Counted from the first letter of the stretch, positions 8,403 through 17,379 are shown. The stretch: DNA of 47,041 nt from Streptococcus vestibularis ATCC 49124 (GCF_000188295.1 NZ_GL831112.1:327137-374177); one strand, 5' to 3'. A program made the numbers and translations. Notes: generated by a model from the sequence alone, not told the origin.

Positions 8403-9456
8403 ATTACTATTAGAGAAAATGTGGCGTATTAAGTGGTGGTTATTAAGTATTCTTACGGTACTTTTCCTCCTTTTTGCCCTCTTTTTCCCGCTAAATAATT
8501 ATTATGTTGAGCTTCCGGGTGGTGCTTTTGATACTAAGGAAGTCTTGACTGTAGATAAGAAAGCTGATGATTCAAAAGGATCCTACAATTTTGTGGCGGT
8601 GGCCCAAACCAAGGCGACTTTGGCCTTGATGCTCTATGCTCAGCTTAATGATTTTGCAAAGCTTCAAACAGCTAAAGAAGCAACCGGAAATTACTCTGAT
8701 GAAGATTTCATGCGTATTAACCAATTTTACATGGAGACTTCTCAAAACCAAGCGATTTATCAGGGCTTGACACTGGCTGGTAAGGAGGCTAGTTTGGAGT
8801 ATATGGGTGTCTATGTGCTTCAGGTTGCTGATGATTCTAGCTTCAAGAGTGTCCTCAATATCGCTGATACGGTGACGGCTGTTAATGGCAAGACCTTTGA
8901 TAATTCTACTGACTTGATTAAATACGTTCAAGGGCTTAAGCTAGGTTCAAAGGTCAAGGTCACTTATACGACAGATGACAAAGAAAAGACTGCTACTGGT
9001 AAGATTATTAAGATCGCCAATGGCAAAAATGGTATTGGTATCGGCCTAACGGACCATACTGAGGTCAAGAGTCCTGAGAATGTTAAGTTTAAACTAGATG
9101 GTGTTGGCGGACCGAGCGCTGGTCTTATGTTTACCTTAGCTATTTACGATCAGGTGTCTGGTCAAGACCTCAAGGCTGGTCGTAAGATTGCTGGGACAGG
9201 CACTATTGAAAAAGATGGTTCTGTCGGTGATATCGGTGGAGCCTACCTTAAGGTGAAATCAGCGGCTGATAGCGGCGCAGATATTTTCTTTGTACCAAAT
9301 AATCCAGTAACTAAGGAAATGAAAAAGGTTGATCCGGATGCCAAGACTAATTATCAAGAGGCCAAGGAAGCTGCCAAGAAACTGGGGACCAAGATGAAAA
9401 TCGTCCCTATTAAAACAGCTCAAGAAGCCATTGATTATTTGAAAAAAACTAAATAA
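8380..9456 (+). CDS. sepM: SepM-like PDZ domain / Lon-type serine protease
   Basis: Membrane-anchored extracellular protease of the YlbL/SepM family (358 aa): one N-terminal membrane segment (about residues 18-38), a PDZ domain in the middle, and a C-terminal Lon-like domain. The catalytic dyad is visible as S246 in GGPSAG and K291 in GAYLKVK. I chose the GTG at 8380, which sits inside the end of coaD with GGAGG six bases upstream, over an earlier in-frame ATG without a ribosome site. In S. mutans SepM trims the competence peptide CSP. Salivarius-group streptococci use ComRS, so the substrate here is open. Confidence 0.88.
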   Translation: MANKTKSKLLLEKMWRIKWWLLSILTVLFLLFALFFPLNNYYVELPGGAFDTKEVLTVDKKADDSKGSYNFVAVAQTKATLALMLYAQLNDFAKLQTAKEATGNYSDEDFMRINQFYMETSQNQAIYQGLTLAGKEASLEYMGVYVLQVADDSSFKSVLNIADTVTAVNGKTFDNSTDLIKYVQGLKLGSKVKVTYTTDDKEKTATGKIIKIANGKNGIGIGLTDHTEVKSPENVKFKLDGVGGPSAGLMFTLAIYDQVSGQDLKAGRKIAGTGTIEKDGSVGDIGGAYLKVKSAADSGADIFFVPNNPVTKEMKKVDPDAKTNYQEAKEAAKKLGTKMKIVPIKTAQEAIDYLKKTK

Positions 9457-9461
9457 GAAGC

Positions 9462-9518
9462 GAGAGTGGGACAGGCAGAAATCCATGATTTTTGTCCTAG
9501 TCTTACTCTCTTTTTTAG
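9462..9518 (+). terminator. Degenerate streptococcal-type terminator after sepM
   Basis: AGAGTGGGAC on the left and GTCCTAGTCTTACTCT on the right form an imperfect long hairpin with an inner AGAAATC/GATTTTT stem, followed by a T-run. It resembles the common GAGTGGGACAGAAATC-type streptococcal terminator with mutations in one arm. Confidence 0.65.
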
Positions 9519-9525
9519 GGCAAAG

Positions 9526-9534
9526 TGTTATAAT
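9526..9534 (+). promoter_or_regulatory. Extended -10 immediately before a radical SAM gene
   Basis: TGTTATAAT is a perfect extended -10 ending only 7 bases before the ATG at 9542. The transcript should therefore start at or next to the start codon. Confidence 0.65.
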
Positions 9535-9541
9535 AGTCTTT

Positions 9542-10486
9542 ATGAAAAAACGTTATAGAACAGTCAATGATTACTATCGTGAAATTTTTGGCGAAAAGAT
9601 TTTCAAACTTCCTATAGATGCGGGCTTTGATTGTCCCAACCGTGATGGAACAGTTGCTCACGGTGGCTGTACCTTTTGCACAGTATCGGGGTCTGGTGAC
9701 GCTATTGTAGCTCCTGAGGCACCGATTCGTGAGCAGTTTTACCATGAGATTGACTTCATGCACCGCAAGTGGCCAGAAGTTCAGAAATATCTGGTTTATT
9801 TTCAAAATTTTACCAATACCCACGCGCCGCTTGAGGTTATCAAGGAACGCTACGAACAGGCTATCAATGAGCCTGGTGTTGTTGGAATCAATATAGGTAC
9901 CCGTCCAGACTGTTTGCCAGACGATGTGGTTGATTATCTGGCAGAACTCACTGAACGTATGCATGTGACCGTTGAACTTGGCTTGCAAACGACTTATGAA
10001 GAGACGTCGGAGTTTATTAACCGAGCACACAGTTATGATCTCTATGTGGAGACGGTTAAGCGCGTGCGTGAGCGTGCGCCAAAGGCTGAGATTGTATCGC
10101 ATCTGATTAATGGGCTGCCAGGGGAAAGCCACGAGATGATGGTGGAAAATGTTCGCCGTTGTGTGACGGATAATGACATTCAGGGAATTAAACTCCACCT
10201 CCTCCACTTGATGACCAATACGCGTATGCAAAGGGACTACCACGAGGGACGTCTTAAATTACTGAGTCAGGAAGAGTATGTGTCCATCATCTGTGACCAG
10301 TTGGAAATCATCCCTGAGGATATCGTTATTCATCGAATCACTGGTGATGCGCCGCGAGATATGTTGATTGGTCCTATGTGGAGTCTCAATAAGTGGGAAG
10401 TCCTTAATGCCATTGACAAAGAGATGGAACGTCGTGACTCATGGCAAGGGTGTAAAGTCGTTAGTAAGAAGGAGGAAAAAACATGA
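9542..10486 (+). CDS. TIGR01212-type radical SAM protein (YhcC/YtqA family)
   Basis: Radical SAM protein of 314 aa. The iron-sulfur cysteines are C31, C43 and C46 (CPNRDGT followed by GGCTFC), the spacing typical of this family and not the ordinary CxxxCxxC. The ATG at 9542 gives the family N-terminus (KKRYRTVNDYYRE). A longer in-frame start at 9485 would run through the terminator and promoter and is rejected. No ribosome site precedes the ATG. It overlaps the MnmM-like methyltransferase gene by four bases (ATGA), the same pairing as ytqA-ytqB in Bacillus subtilis. A role in tRNA modification is inferred from that pairing. Confidence 0.85.
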   Translation: MKKRYRTVNDYYREIFGEKIFKLPIDAGFDCPNRDGTVAHGGCTFCTVSGSGDAIVAPEAPIREQFYHEIDFMHRKWPEVQKYLVYFQNFTNTHAPLEVIKERYEQAINEPGVVGINIGTRPDCLPDDVVDYLAELTERMHVTVELGLQTTYEETSEFINRAHSYDLYVETVKRVRERAPKAEIVSHLINGLPGESHEMMVENVRRCVTDNDIQGIKLHLLHLMTNTRMQRDYHEGRLKLLSQEEYVSIICDQLEIIPEDIVIHRITGDAPRDMLIGPMWSLNKWEVLNAIDKEMERRDSWQGCKVVSKKEEKT

Positions 10487-11031
10487 TTAAACGACCCATT
10501 CATCTATCTCATGACTTTTTAGCAGAAGTACTGGACGATGAGAGTATAGCTGTTGATGCAACCATGGGAAACGGTAATGATACAGCCTTTCTGGCTGGCC
10601 TTGCCAAGAAGATTTATGCCTTTGACGTGCAGGAGCAGGCGCTCGAAAAGACTCGTCAACGCTTGTCGGACTTGGAAATTGAAAATGCGCAACTCATTTT
10701 AGATGGCCATGAAAATCTGGACCGTTATGTCACGGAACCTATTCGTGCAGCTATTTTCAATCTGGGCTACCTGCCATCTGCAGATAAGAGTGTTATTACC
10801 AAACCCCACACGACTCTTGAGGCCATTGAGAAGATTCTTGATCGTCTAGAGGTGGGTGGTCGTTTAGCTATTATGATTTACTATGGTCATGATGGCGGCG
10901 ATATGGAGAAGGATGCTGTGCTCGAGTACGTTATCGGTTTGGACCAGCGTGATTTTACAGCCATGCTTTACCAACCCCTTAATCAAATTAATACCCCACC
11001 ATTTTTGGTGATGTTGGAGAAATTACAATGA
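10483..11031 (+). CDS. mnmM: Class I SAM methyltransferase, MnmM (YtqB) family
   Basis: A 182-aa SAM-dependent methyltransferase. The SAM site reads VDATMGNGNDTAFLAG and an NLGYLP motif lies mid-protein, as in the B. subtilis YtqB family. YtqB (MnmM) methylates 5-aminomethyl-2-thiouridine at the tRNA wobble position. The upstream overlap with the radical SAM gene and the downstream ATGA overlap with the next small gene indicate a tightly coupled operon. Family assignment is by motif and neighbourhood; the specific substrate is from family knowledge. Confidence 0.8.
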   Translation: MIKRPIHLSHDFLAEVLDDESIAVDATMGNGNDTAFLAGLAKKIYAFDVQEQALEKTRQRLSDLEIENAQLILDGHENLDRYVTEPIRAAIFNLGYLPSADKSVITKPHTTLEAIEKILDRLEVGGRLAIMIYYGHDGGDMEKDAVLEYVIGLDQRDFTAMLYQPLNQINTPPFLVMLEKLQ

Positions 11032-11270
11032 TTACAGATATTAAAGAAAAGCTTGCAGATATGCAGGTCAAATATATAGATAAGCAAAGTGCCGAAGATA
11101 CTTTGAAAAAGGTTGATAATCGTAAAACGGCTAAAATTAAGAAAAAGTTAGCTAGTCTTGAGGTCGAACGTTGCCATAAACTTTTAGCAAAAGAAGACGT
11201 GACTGCCATTGATAAAAAAATTCGCAAGCAAAAAGAACTATTCTCAAACTGTTGTCATAAGGAAGGTTAG
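11028..11270 (+). CDS. Small lysine-rich protein of unknown function
   Basis: An 80-aa, strongly basic, probably helical protein with many Lys and Glu residues (for example AKIKKKLASLEVERCH), no membrane segment and no domain I recognise. Its ATG overlaps the mnmM stop (ATGA) and its TAG stop lies within the ribosome site of the antiporter gene, so it is positioned as a translated link in the operon. The heptad-like pattern could form a short coiled coil. Function unknown. Confidence 0.65.
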   Translation: MITDIKEKLADMQVKYIDKQSAEDTLKKVDNRKTAKIKKKLASLEVERCHKLLAKEDVTAIDKKIRKQKELFSNCCHKEG

Positions 11271-11278
11271 GAGGAACT

Positions 11279-13344
11279 ATGCATTTATCATTAGCTTTGC
11301 TTGTTCTTTTTTTAGCTTGATTTTATCGAACGTTATCAATCGTGTCTTTCCACGTCTTCCCCTACCTTTGATTCAAATTATTTTTGGGGTTGGTATTGGT
11401 TTTCTTCTTAAGGGGGAAGTTTTTGAGCTTGAAACGGAACTTTTTCTAGCGTTTATTATTGCTCCCTTGCTTTTTCGTGAGGGCGAAGAGAGTGACATTA
11501 CCAGTATTCTCCGTAACTGGAAACTCATTCTATTTTTGATCTTTCCAGTCATCTTCGTGTCTACACTGGGAATCGGCTATCTTGCTAAGGCCGTCTTGCC
11601 TGCTTCGGTGCCCTTGTCTGCCTGTCTAGCAATCGGTGCCGCTCTTGGTCCAACGGATTTGGTTGCCTATTCCGCTATTTCTAAACGTTTCAGTTTTCCA
11701 AAGTGGATTAGTTATATTCTGCAGGGAGAGGGTTTGCTGAATGATGCCTCTGGCTTGGTCGCCTTTCAGGTGGCAGTGACCGCTTTGACAACGGGTGCCT
11801 TCTCCCTCCTGGATGCGAGCTGGAATTTGGTTATCTCTGTGCTTGGTGGTTTTTTGGTTGGCTTGATTACAGCCCTATTTAATCGCCTCTTTTTGACCAT
11901 TTTGGATAATATGGATGCTGCAGATGTCACAGGTGCTCTCTTACTAGAGCTGGTACTACCGATCTCCTCTTATTTTGTAGCCGAGGAAATTCATGCTTCT
12001 GGAATTATTGCTGTTGTCGTAGCAGGGATTTCGCTTGCTAGCCGTTTCAAAAAAATCACCGTTTTTGATGCCAAACTGGATAGTGTTTCCCATACGATTT
12101 GGGGAACCATTACCTTCATGCTTAATGGTATGGTCTTTTTCCTTCTGGGGACGGAACTGCCAACCTTAGCAACCCCAGTACTGTCTATCAGTACTTGCGA
12201 TACGCTTTGGATGTTTCTTGCCATTGTCTTGTTAACAGCGATCATGTTTGGAATTCGATTTGTCATGATTAGCGCAGTGTTTGCCCAAAGAGCTTGGCGG
12301 ACCAAACGGTCATTGAAAAAAATATGGAAGGGTGCTACGCTTTTGACTTTTTCTGGCGTAAAAGGAACGGTTTCGATTGCAACAATCCTTTTGCTTCCGA
12401 TTGCCAATATGACTGCGCTAGAACACAGTCTCTTACTCTTTACGGTAGCGGGTGTTACGCTACTGAGCTTCTTGATAGGTATTTTAGTCCTACCTAAGCT
12501 AGCCACTGGACCAGCGCATACGACCAACCATTATATGCAGATTGCTATTCTTAATGATGTGGTCGGTGAGTTGGAAAAAGATCTAAAACAGTCAACTAAT
12601 CAAGGATCTGTCTATGCTACTATTGACAACTACAATCAACGCTTGGAAGATTTAATCTTGGAGCAGGAATCAAATGATGTCAAAAAAGAGTTGGCCAATA
12701 TCCGAGTCATGATTATGGAAATTGAGAGTGAGGGTCTGGAATATGCCTACAAGAAGGGTAAGATTTCAGAACTCGAATACAATCTCTACCAACGTTATAT
12801 CAAGGGCTTAGAGCGTCGTATTAACCGAGGTTTTGTTTCTAGTCTCTCTTATGCCTTTGCTGTTTTCGTTCGTGGCCTTCGTAGAATTTTGCACTTAGCT
12901 CTTACCTTCAAGTTTCGAATTGAACAAGAGGAGAATAGGCGAGGTCCTCGATTGACGGAGGAAAATCGTGACCATATGACTGAGCTTTATTTAACAAATA
13001 CTGAGCAGGTTTTGGAAGCCTTGAGCAACCTGGAAGGTGTCTATCATTCAGATCTTTTGTCTTATTTGAAACGCAGTCGACTTCGAGAGGCTGAAATTAT
13101 CCAATCAGGAGCCTTTGTCGAGAGGGTTATCACCCACTTAAATCCAGACAATGTTGATGAAATGTTGCGAGGCTATTATTTGGAACGTAAGGTTATCAAC
13201 GAATATGAACAGGCTGAGCTTATTTCTAGTCGTTATGCCAAACAGCTTCGTAAGGAAGTCAATACTTTGGAGGACTATTCTCTCAAAGAAACAAGCAATA
13301 CTTTGACCTATGATATGATTAATCTGGCCCGAAGGGGAGCTTAA
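11279..13344 (+). CDS. CPA1-family Na+/H+ antiporter, frameshifted in its first codons
   Basis: A large membrane protein of about 690 aa: some dozen membrane segments of the NhaP/CPA1 exchanger family, including GEGLLNDASGLVAF, then a cytosolic helical C-terminal domain of about 270 aa. The ribosome site AGGAGG (11269-11274) serves an ATG at 11279, but that frame (MHLSLALLVLFLA) stops at TGA 11318-11320. One extra T in the T7 run at 11307-11313 would join it to the long frame (LILSNVINRVFP). As written, the stop overlaps an in-frame TTG at 11317 (TTGA) that could restart translation. The long frame's TTG at 11209 has no ribosome site. Exchange of sodium or potassium for protons is the family role. 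Confidence 0.8.
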
Positions 13345-13364
13345 GAAAGAATTTAGAGTAAAAA

Positions 13365-13394
13365 AGAAGCCAAGTTATTAATTTGGCTTCTTTT
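13365..13394 (+). terminator. Terminator of the antiporter operon
   Basis: AGAAGCCAA / TTGGCTTCT stem followed by a short T-run. A-run on the left side lets it also act for the gene reading the other way. Confidence 0.8.
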
Positions 13395-13714
13395 AATGTT
13401 TGTTTTTCTCATTATCGTGGTTAGGAAAGAGACAGCCCAATCCTAGGCCTACTAGGATACCGGCAACAATCAGAGTTTCGGTAGGAATAGGGAGTAGGTC
13501 ATAGATTGCATTAGCAATCATCAGCCCAGTCAAGATACTAATGAGGCTAGATTTATAATCTTTTTTTCATGAGATTCTCAATTGTAAAGAAGATCAATAA
13601 GGCAACTGGAAAGAGTGGCCCAAGGGAACTCTCTATTTTTGGGAGGCCGGGAATACTGTAAATGATAACTGTTACTGCTGTACCGATTAATCCAAAAACT
13701 GTTACTTTAGTCAT
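13393..13714 (-). pseudogene. Small four-segment membrane protein, frameshifted
   Basis: The reading frame starts at the ATG complementary to 13712-13714 behind a GAGAGG ribosome site and begins MTKVTVFGLIG. It runs through two hydrophobic segments and stops after NLMKKRL at 13553. The next frame continues as DYKSSLISILTG, giving two more hydrophobic segments and an ordinary end (DNEKNKH) at 13393. The join falls exactly on a run of seven A on the coding strand (13561-13567); six A would give one intact protein of about 106 aa. I do not recognise the family. Either a real frameshift, a slippage-prone switch, or a sequence error. Confidence 0.6.
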
Positions 13715-14023
13715 GTTTCTACCTCTCTTTCTATATCTGAAGATCTGTTGTTTTAACACTTACTAATGTATCGAAAGGGTAGCTCTCGGACAATATCATA
13801 TGTCTATGTGGTTAATCTTAGAATCTATTCGGTCAAAAAAAGAACTGTTTTGTTATTGAATTGGTAAAAGTCAAAAGATTTCCTCACACAGTAAAATCTC
13901 TGACAAAAGCCACTTATATATAGTCGCTGCACTATTTATTTTATTCAAGAATGTCTATAGAACACCTTGTCCTTCTAGCTTTAATTTTGTATGGTGTATC
14001 TCAAATAAAAGAGAAGTAATGAT
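13715..14023. other. AT-rich intergenic region
   Basis: About 300 bases without a convincing ORF. It should hold the promoter of the frameshifted membrane protein on the minus strand. I see no repeat or RNA structure that I can support. Confidence 0.4.
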
Positions 14024-14072
14024 GAAAGAACAAATCCCCCAGACTTATAGTCTAAGGGACTTGTTTCTTTAA
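14024..14072. terminator. Long hairpin downstream of the lone ABC ATPase
   Basis: AAAGAACAAATCCC pairs with GGGACTTGTTTCTTT over about 13 bp with one bulge and a wobble, enclosing AGACTTATAGTCT, itself a hairpin. It lies 47 bases beyond the end of the minus-strand ATPase gene. T-rich sequence follows on the plus strand, less clearly on the minus strand. Confidence 0.5.
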
Positions 14073-14118
14073 TGTTGTTCGTAAATTAGCCCTAAATCAA
14101 GCTAATATTGATCGGTTT

Positions 14119-14901
14119 TTAGAGAAGTGGGTTAATGTAAAAACGATGGTCATCAATTGGAATAATTTGAACAGGGTTTTGGTAGAAGTCAGCTAAAACT
14201 TCTGGTGTGATGACATCATTTTTGGGTCCTTGTGCTACGATTTTTCCTTGACGGAGTAGGAGAATATGGTCCATGTTTTCGGTAATTTCCTCAGCGTGAT
14301 GAGTGACGTAAAGAACCAGCGGAGCATGAGGAAGCGAGGTGATACGATCAATCTGACGCAAGAGCTTTTCACGAGCAAATAGGTCCAAGCCAACAGTCGC
14401 TTCATCAAGGATAATGATGTCAGGATCTTCCATGAGACTGCGAGCAATCAAACAAATTTGTTTTTCTCCTTGAGAGAGGCTATGGTATTTACGACCTATC
14501 AAATCCCCAGCACCAAGTGAGGTCAGCATGTCCTTAGCTTCTTGCAACTCCTTATCCCCATATGCCTTGTAGAGGATTGAGCTCTTGTATTTACCAGTAA
14601 GGACGATTTTTTCAGCGGTCATATGCTTAGGCAGACGCTCAGTGATGAAGGAACTGACAATACCGATATGTTTGCGAAGACCCGTGATGTCCCCGTTACC
14701 AAAGGCATAGCCAAGTATTTCAGCATGACCTTCAGAAGGAAAGAATTCAGCTGTCAATAAGCGTAGAAGTGTTGATTTCCCTGCACCATTAAGTCCAAGG
14801 ATAGCCCAGGTCTGGCCTTTTTCAACTGTCCAGTTAAGTTCGGACAAGAGTGTTTTTCCTTGGCGAGCCAAGCTGACATTTTCTAAGCGTATAAGTGACA
14901 T
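14119..14901 (-). CDS. Stand-alone ABC transporter ATP-binding protein (YlmA-like)
   Basis: A 260-aa ABC ATPase. Walker A is at residues 36-44 (GLNGAGKST), the signature reads LSQGEKQ instead of the usual LSGGQ, Walker B is IIILDEATVGLD (E-A in place of the common E-P), and the H-loop is YVTHH. These features and the C-terminal extension resemble the YlmA/ModF-like ATPases often encoded alone without a permease. No membrane partner is encoded nearby. Transported substrate, if any, is unknown. Its promoter faces that of the CNNM/CorC-type gene. Confidence 0.85.
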   Translation of the reverse strand: MSLIRLENVSLARQGKTLLSELNWTVEKGQTWAILGLNGAGKSTLLRLLTAEFFPSEGHAEILGYAFGNGDITGLRKHIGIVSSFITERLPKHMTAEKIVLTGKYKSSILYKAYGDKELQEAKDMLTSLGAGDLIGRKYHSLSQGEKQICLIARSLMEDPDIIILDEATVGLDLFAREKLLRQIDRITSLPHAPLVLYVTHHAEEITENMDHILLLRQGKIVAQGPKNDVITPEVLADFYQNPVQIIPIDDHRFYINPLL

Positions 14902-14968
14902 AAGTCTCTCCTTCGATGATAAATTACTCTAATTATAGCATAAAATAGGAACCTATATTGGGAAATTG

Positions 14969-14977
14969 TGATATAAT
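14969..14977 (+). promoter_or_regulatory. Extended -10 promoter of the CNNM/CorC-type gene
   Basis: TGATATAAT, a perfect extended -10, 33 bases before the ATG at 15011, with GAGGAG as ribosome site. Confidence 0.65.
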
Positions 14978-15010
14978 GGAAGTCAGAATTTTTTTAGAGG
15001 AGAAGATAAA

Positions 15011-16342
15011 ATGGAAGACTCTAGTGGTCAGTCCTTATTATTTCAATTTATTTTATTACTAATTTTAACCTTGCTTACGGCCTTTTTCTCAGCGTCTGAG
15101 ATGGCTTTAGTATCACTAAACCGTTCACGTGTGGAACAAAAGGCTGAAGAAGGTGATAAGAAATTTATTCGCCTGCTCAAGGTTCTTGAAAATCCCAATA
15201 ACTTCTTATCGACTATTCAGGTTGGTATTACTTTTATCAGTCTTTTGCAAGGGGCCAGTCTCTCTGCTTCGCTAGGAGCAGTCATAGCGACCTGGTTTGG
15301 CCACGTAGCCTGGGCTAAAACAGCAGGTAGCGTGGTATCTTTGGTGATCTTGACTTACATTTCTATCGTTTTTGGTGAGCTTTATCCTAAGCGTATTGCC
15401 ATGAATCTTAAAGAAAATCTAGCCATCTACTCAGCGCCTGTCATTATTGTTACTGGTAAGATTGTTAGTCCCTTTGTTTGGATTCTTTCGGCGTCAACCA
15501 ATCTTTTGTCTCGTTTGACACCTATGACCTTTGATGATGCAGATGAGCAGATGACACGTGATGAGATTGAGTACATGTTGACCAAGAGTGAGGATACACT
15601 TGAGGCTGAAGAAATTGAAATGCTCCAAGGGGTATTCTCTCTTGATGAATTGATGGCGCGTGAGGTTATGGTCCCTCGTACAGACGCCTTCATGATTGAT
15701 ATTGAAGACAATACTCAAGAAAATATCCAAGCTATTCTCAAGGAAAGCTTCTCTCGTATTCCTGTTTACGAAGATGACAAGGATAAGATTATCGGTGTAA
15801 TCCATACCAAAAATCTCCTTCAAGCAGGTTATGAGCTCGGTTTTGAGAATGTTAAGCTTCGCCGTATCATGAATGAGCCCCTCTTTGTTCCAGAAACAAT
15901 CTTCGTTAATGACCTCTTGGCAGCCTTTCGTAATACCAATAATCAAATGGCCATCTTGCTTGATGAATATGGTGGTGTGGCTGGTCTTGTGACCTTCGAG
16001 GATCTTTTGGAAGAAATCGTCGGTGAAATTGATGACGAAACAGATAAAGCCAGTGTGGAAGTTCGTGAAATAGGAGAGAATACCTATATTGTTGAGGGGG
16101 CTATGACTCTTAATGACTTCAATGAACACTTTGATACAGAGCTTGAAAGTGATGATGTTGATACTATCGCAGGCTATTATTTGACTGGTGTAGGAGCAAT
16201 TCCCACTCAAGAAGTCAAGGAACATTATGAAGTTATCAACAGGGACAAACATCTTGAATTTATTAACGATAAGGTTAAGGATGGTCGCGTAACTAAACTT
16301 AAGGTAATCATCACAGCAGCTCCAGAAGAGGCAGGAGAATAG
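15011..16342 (+). CDS. Hemolysin-like CNNM/CorC family membrane protein (DUF21, CBS pair, CorC_HlyC)
   Basis: A 443-aa protein in three parts: an N-terminal DUF21/CNNM membrane domain with about four hydrophobic segments (residues 8-170), a CBS-domain pair (about 200-330, including MVPRTDAFMIDI and MAILLDEYGGVAGLVT), and a C-terminal CorC_HlyC domain. Relatives are Mg2+ or other divalent-cation exporters or regulators. The name hemolysin is historical. It is a single-gene transcript bounded by its own promoter and terminator. Confidence 0.9.
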   Translation: MEDSSGQSLLFQFILLLILTLLTAFFSASEMALVSLNRSRVEQKAEEGDKKFIRLLKVLENPNNFLSTIQVGITFISLLQGASLSASLGAVIATWFGHVAWAKTAGSVVSLVILTYISIVFGELYPKRIAMNLKENLAIYSAPVIIVTGKIVSPFVWILSASTNLLSRLTPMTFDDADEQMTRDEIEYMLTKSEDTLEAEEIEMLQGVFSLDELMAREVMVPRTDAFMIDIEDNTQENIQAILKESFSRIPVYEDDKDKIIGVIHTKNLLQAGYELGFENVKLRRIMNEPLFVPETIFVNDLLAAFRNTNNQMAILLDEYGGVAGLVTFEDLLEEIVGEIDDETDKASVEVREIGENTYIVEGAMTLNDFNEHFDTELESDDVDTIAGYYLTGVGAIPTQEVKEHYEVINRDKHLEFINDKVKDGRVTKLKVIITAAPEEAGE

Positions 16343-16400
16343 AATTCACCAGCTTTAGATTAGAAAAGACTAGAGCTAAAAAGTAAGATAATGATAATTG

Positions 16401-16436
16401 AGCGCCTTCTTTCCTTTGAATAGGAAGCGCTTTTTA
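16401..16436 (+). terminator. Terminator after the CNNM/CorC-type gene
   Basis: AGCGC / GCGCT outer stem with an inner TTCCT / AGGAA stem, followed by five T. Confidence 0.75.
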
Positions 16437-16669
16437 TTATCTTTTCGATGAGTATTTTTAATAGATATAATTAGATTAGAAAATGGATGAAAATCGCTAT
16501 GCTTTTTTATTTCAATAAAATATCTAGTTATTATTGGCCTACGACCTTATTTTTTGAAGTAATTTAAACAGGTTTTGAAATGATGGTAGATTAAGCATAA
16601 AAATAAATAAGATTTTGATTAAAACGCTTCTCTATTTCTTTTTATGACAGAATATAAATTAACTGATAA
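16437..16669. other. AT-rich intergenic region
   Basis: Together with the terminator this is a gap of over 300 bases. It is very AT-rich, without ORF, clear promoter or structured RNA that I can support. It leads into the decayed LPXTG gene. Confidence 0.4.
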
Positions 16670-17192
16670 ATGAAAAAGGAAAATCTTAATAGCTTCTAAA
16701 AAATCTCTATATTCCTATACATAGTAGCTTGCTTTTACTCACCCTTATTCTAGTAGCTTTTCTACCAGTAACTTCTTTTGCAGATGACGGCATTGCGACA
16801 AATGATACTGTTCTTACGCAGCCAAAAACTGATACAGATACAAATACAAGTGAGGCCCCTCAATCACCTGAAGTTCCTTCAGTCAACGTTAATGGTCAAC
16901 CTGTTGTTACTGTGACACCAGCAGCACCAGTTATCACAGCAGCTGGTCAAACAATCGTTTCTACACAAAATAGTCAACTTGTTGTTGCCAATAATGACGG
17001 AACAACAAGTCTTGTTGCTCCTGAGGTGCAGGATTCAAAGTGAATGCTGACGGTACATTGACTGGTAAAGATGCCAAAGGTAAAGAAGTCACTCTTCCCA
17101 AGACTGGTGAAGCATCAACTGCAATCTTGACATTTGTAGGAACATTCTTCCTTACTCTTGCAGTTCTATTGGGATTTAAGAAACGTGCCTAA
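16670..17192 (+). pseudogene. Decayed LPXTG cell-wall-anchored surface protein
   Basis: Three reading frames together spell a sortase-anchored protein of about 170 aa. ATG 16670 gives MKKENLNSF and stops at 16697. The next frame gives a signal peptide (LLLTLILVAFLPVTSFA) and a Thr/Pro/Val-rich stalk, and stops after VQDSK at 17041-17043. The third gives VNADGTLTG, the sortase motif LPKTG, a hydrophobic segment and the tail KKRA. Two single-base losses explain it, one near 16696 and one in the AAAG at 17037-17041. No enzymatic domain lies between signal and anchor, so the ancestor was either small or has lost its centre. Confidence 0.8.
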
Positions 17193-17212
17193 TCGTATAG
17201 ATAATAAAAAAA

Positions 17213-17231
17213 CTGGATTCTTCCAGCTTTT
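17213..17231 (+). terminator. Terminator after the LPXTG pseudogene
   Basis: CTGGA / TCCAG stem with a TTCT loop and T-run. Confidence 0.7.
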
Positions 17232-17379
17232 TACTTTTTCTTCTGGTATAGTATAGTTATATTGTAATTTCAGATGTATTATAGTATAACCTTTGCTTGA
17301 ATTCAGGCAGATATGGAGCATGTTTCCGATAAAAGAGGTATAATAAAATCATGTAAAAAGCGTTTTCAAGGAGGCTGCC

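Noticed and set aside
9485..9541. Longer start for the radical SAM protein
   Set aside because: The extra codons lie within the terminator and promoter; the family N-terminus begins at ATG 9542.
11209..11278. Extended antiporter start at TTG 11209
   Set aside because: No ribosome site; it lies inside the preceding small gene, and the added residues are an out-of-frame copy of that gene.
14024..14110. Possible coding remnant around the hairpin downstream of the lone ABC ATPase
   Set aside because: Short peptide-like stretches can be read, but the frame is interrupted and I recognise no protein; the hairpin is the only supportable feature.
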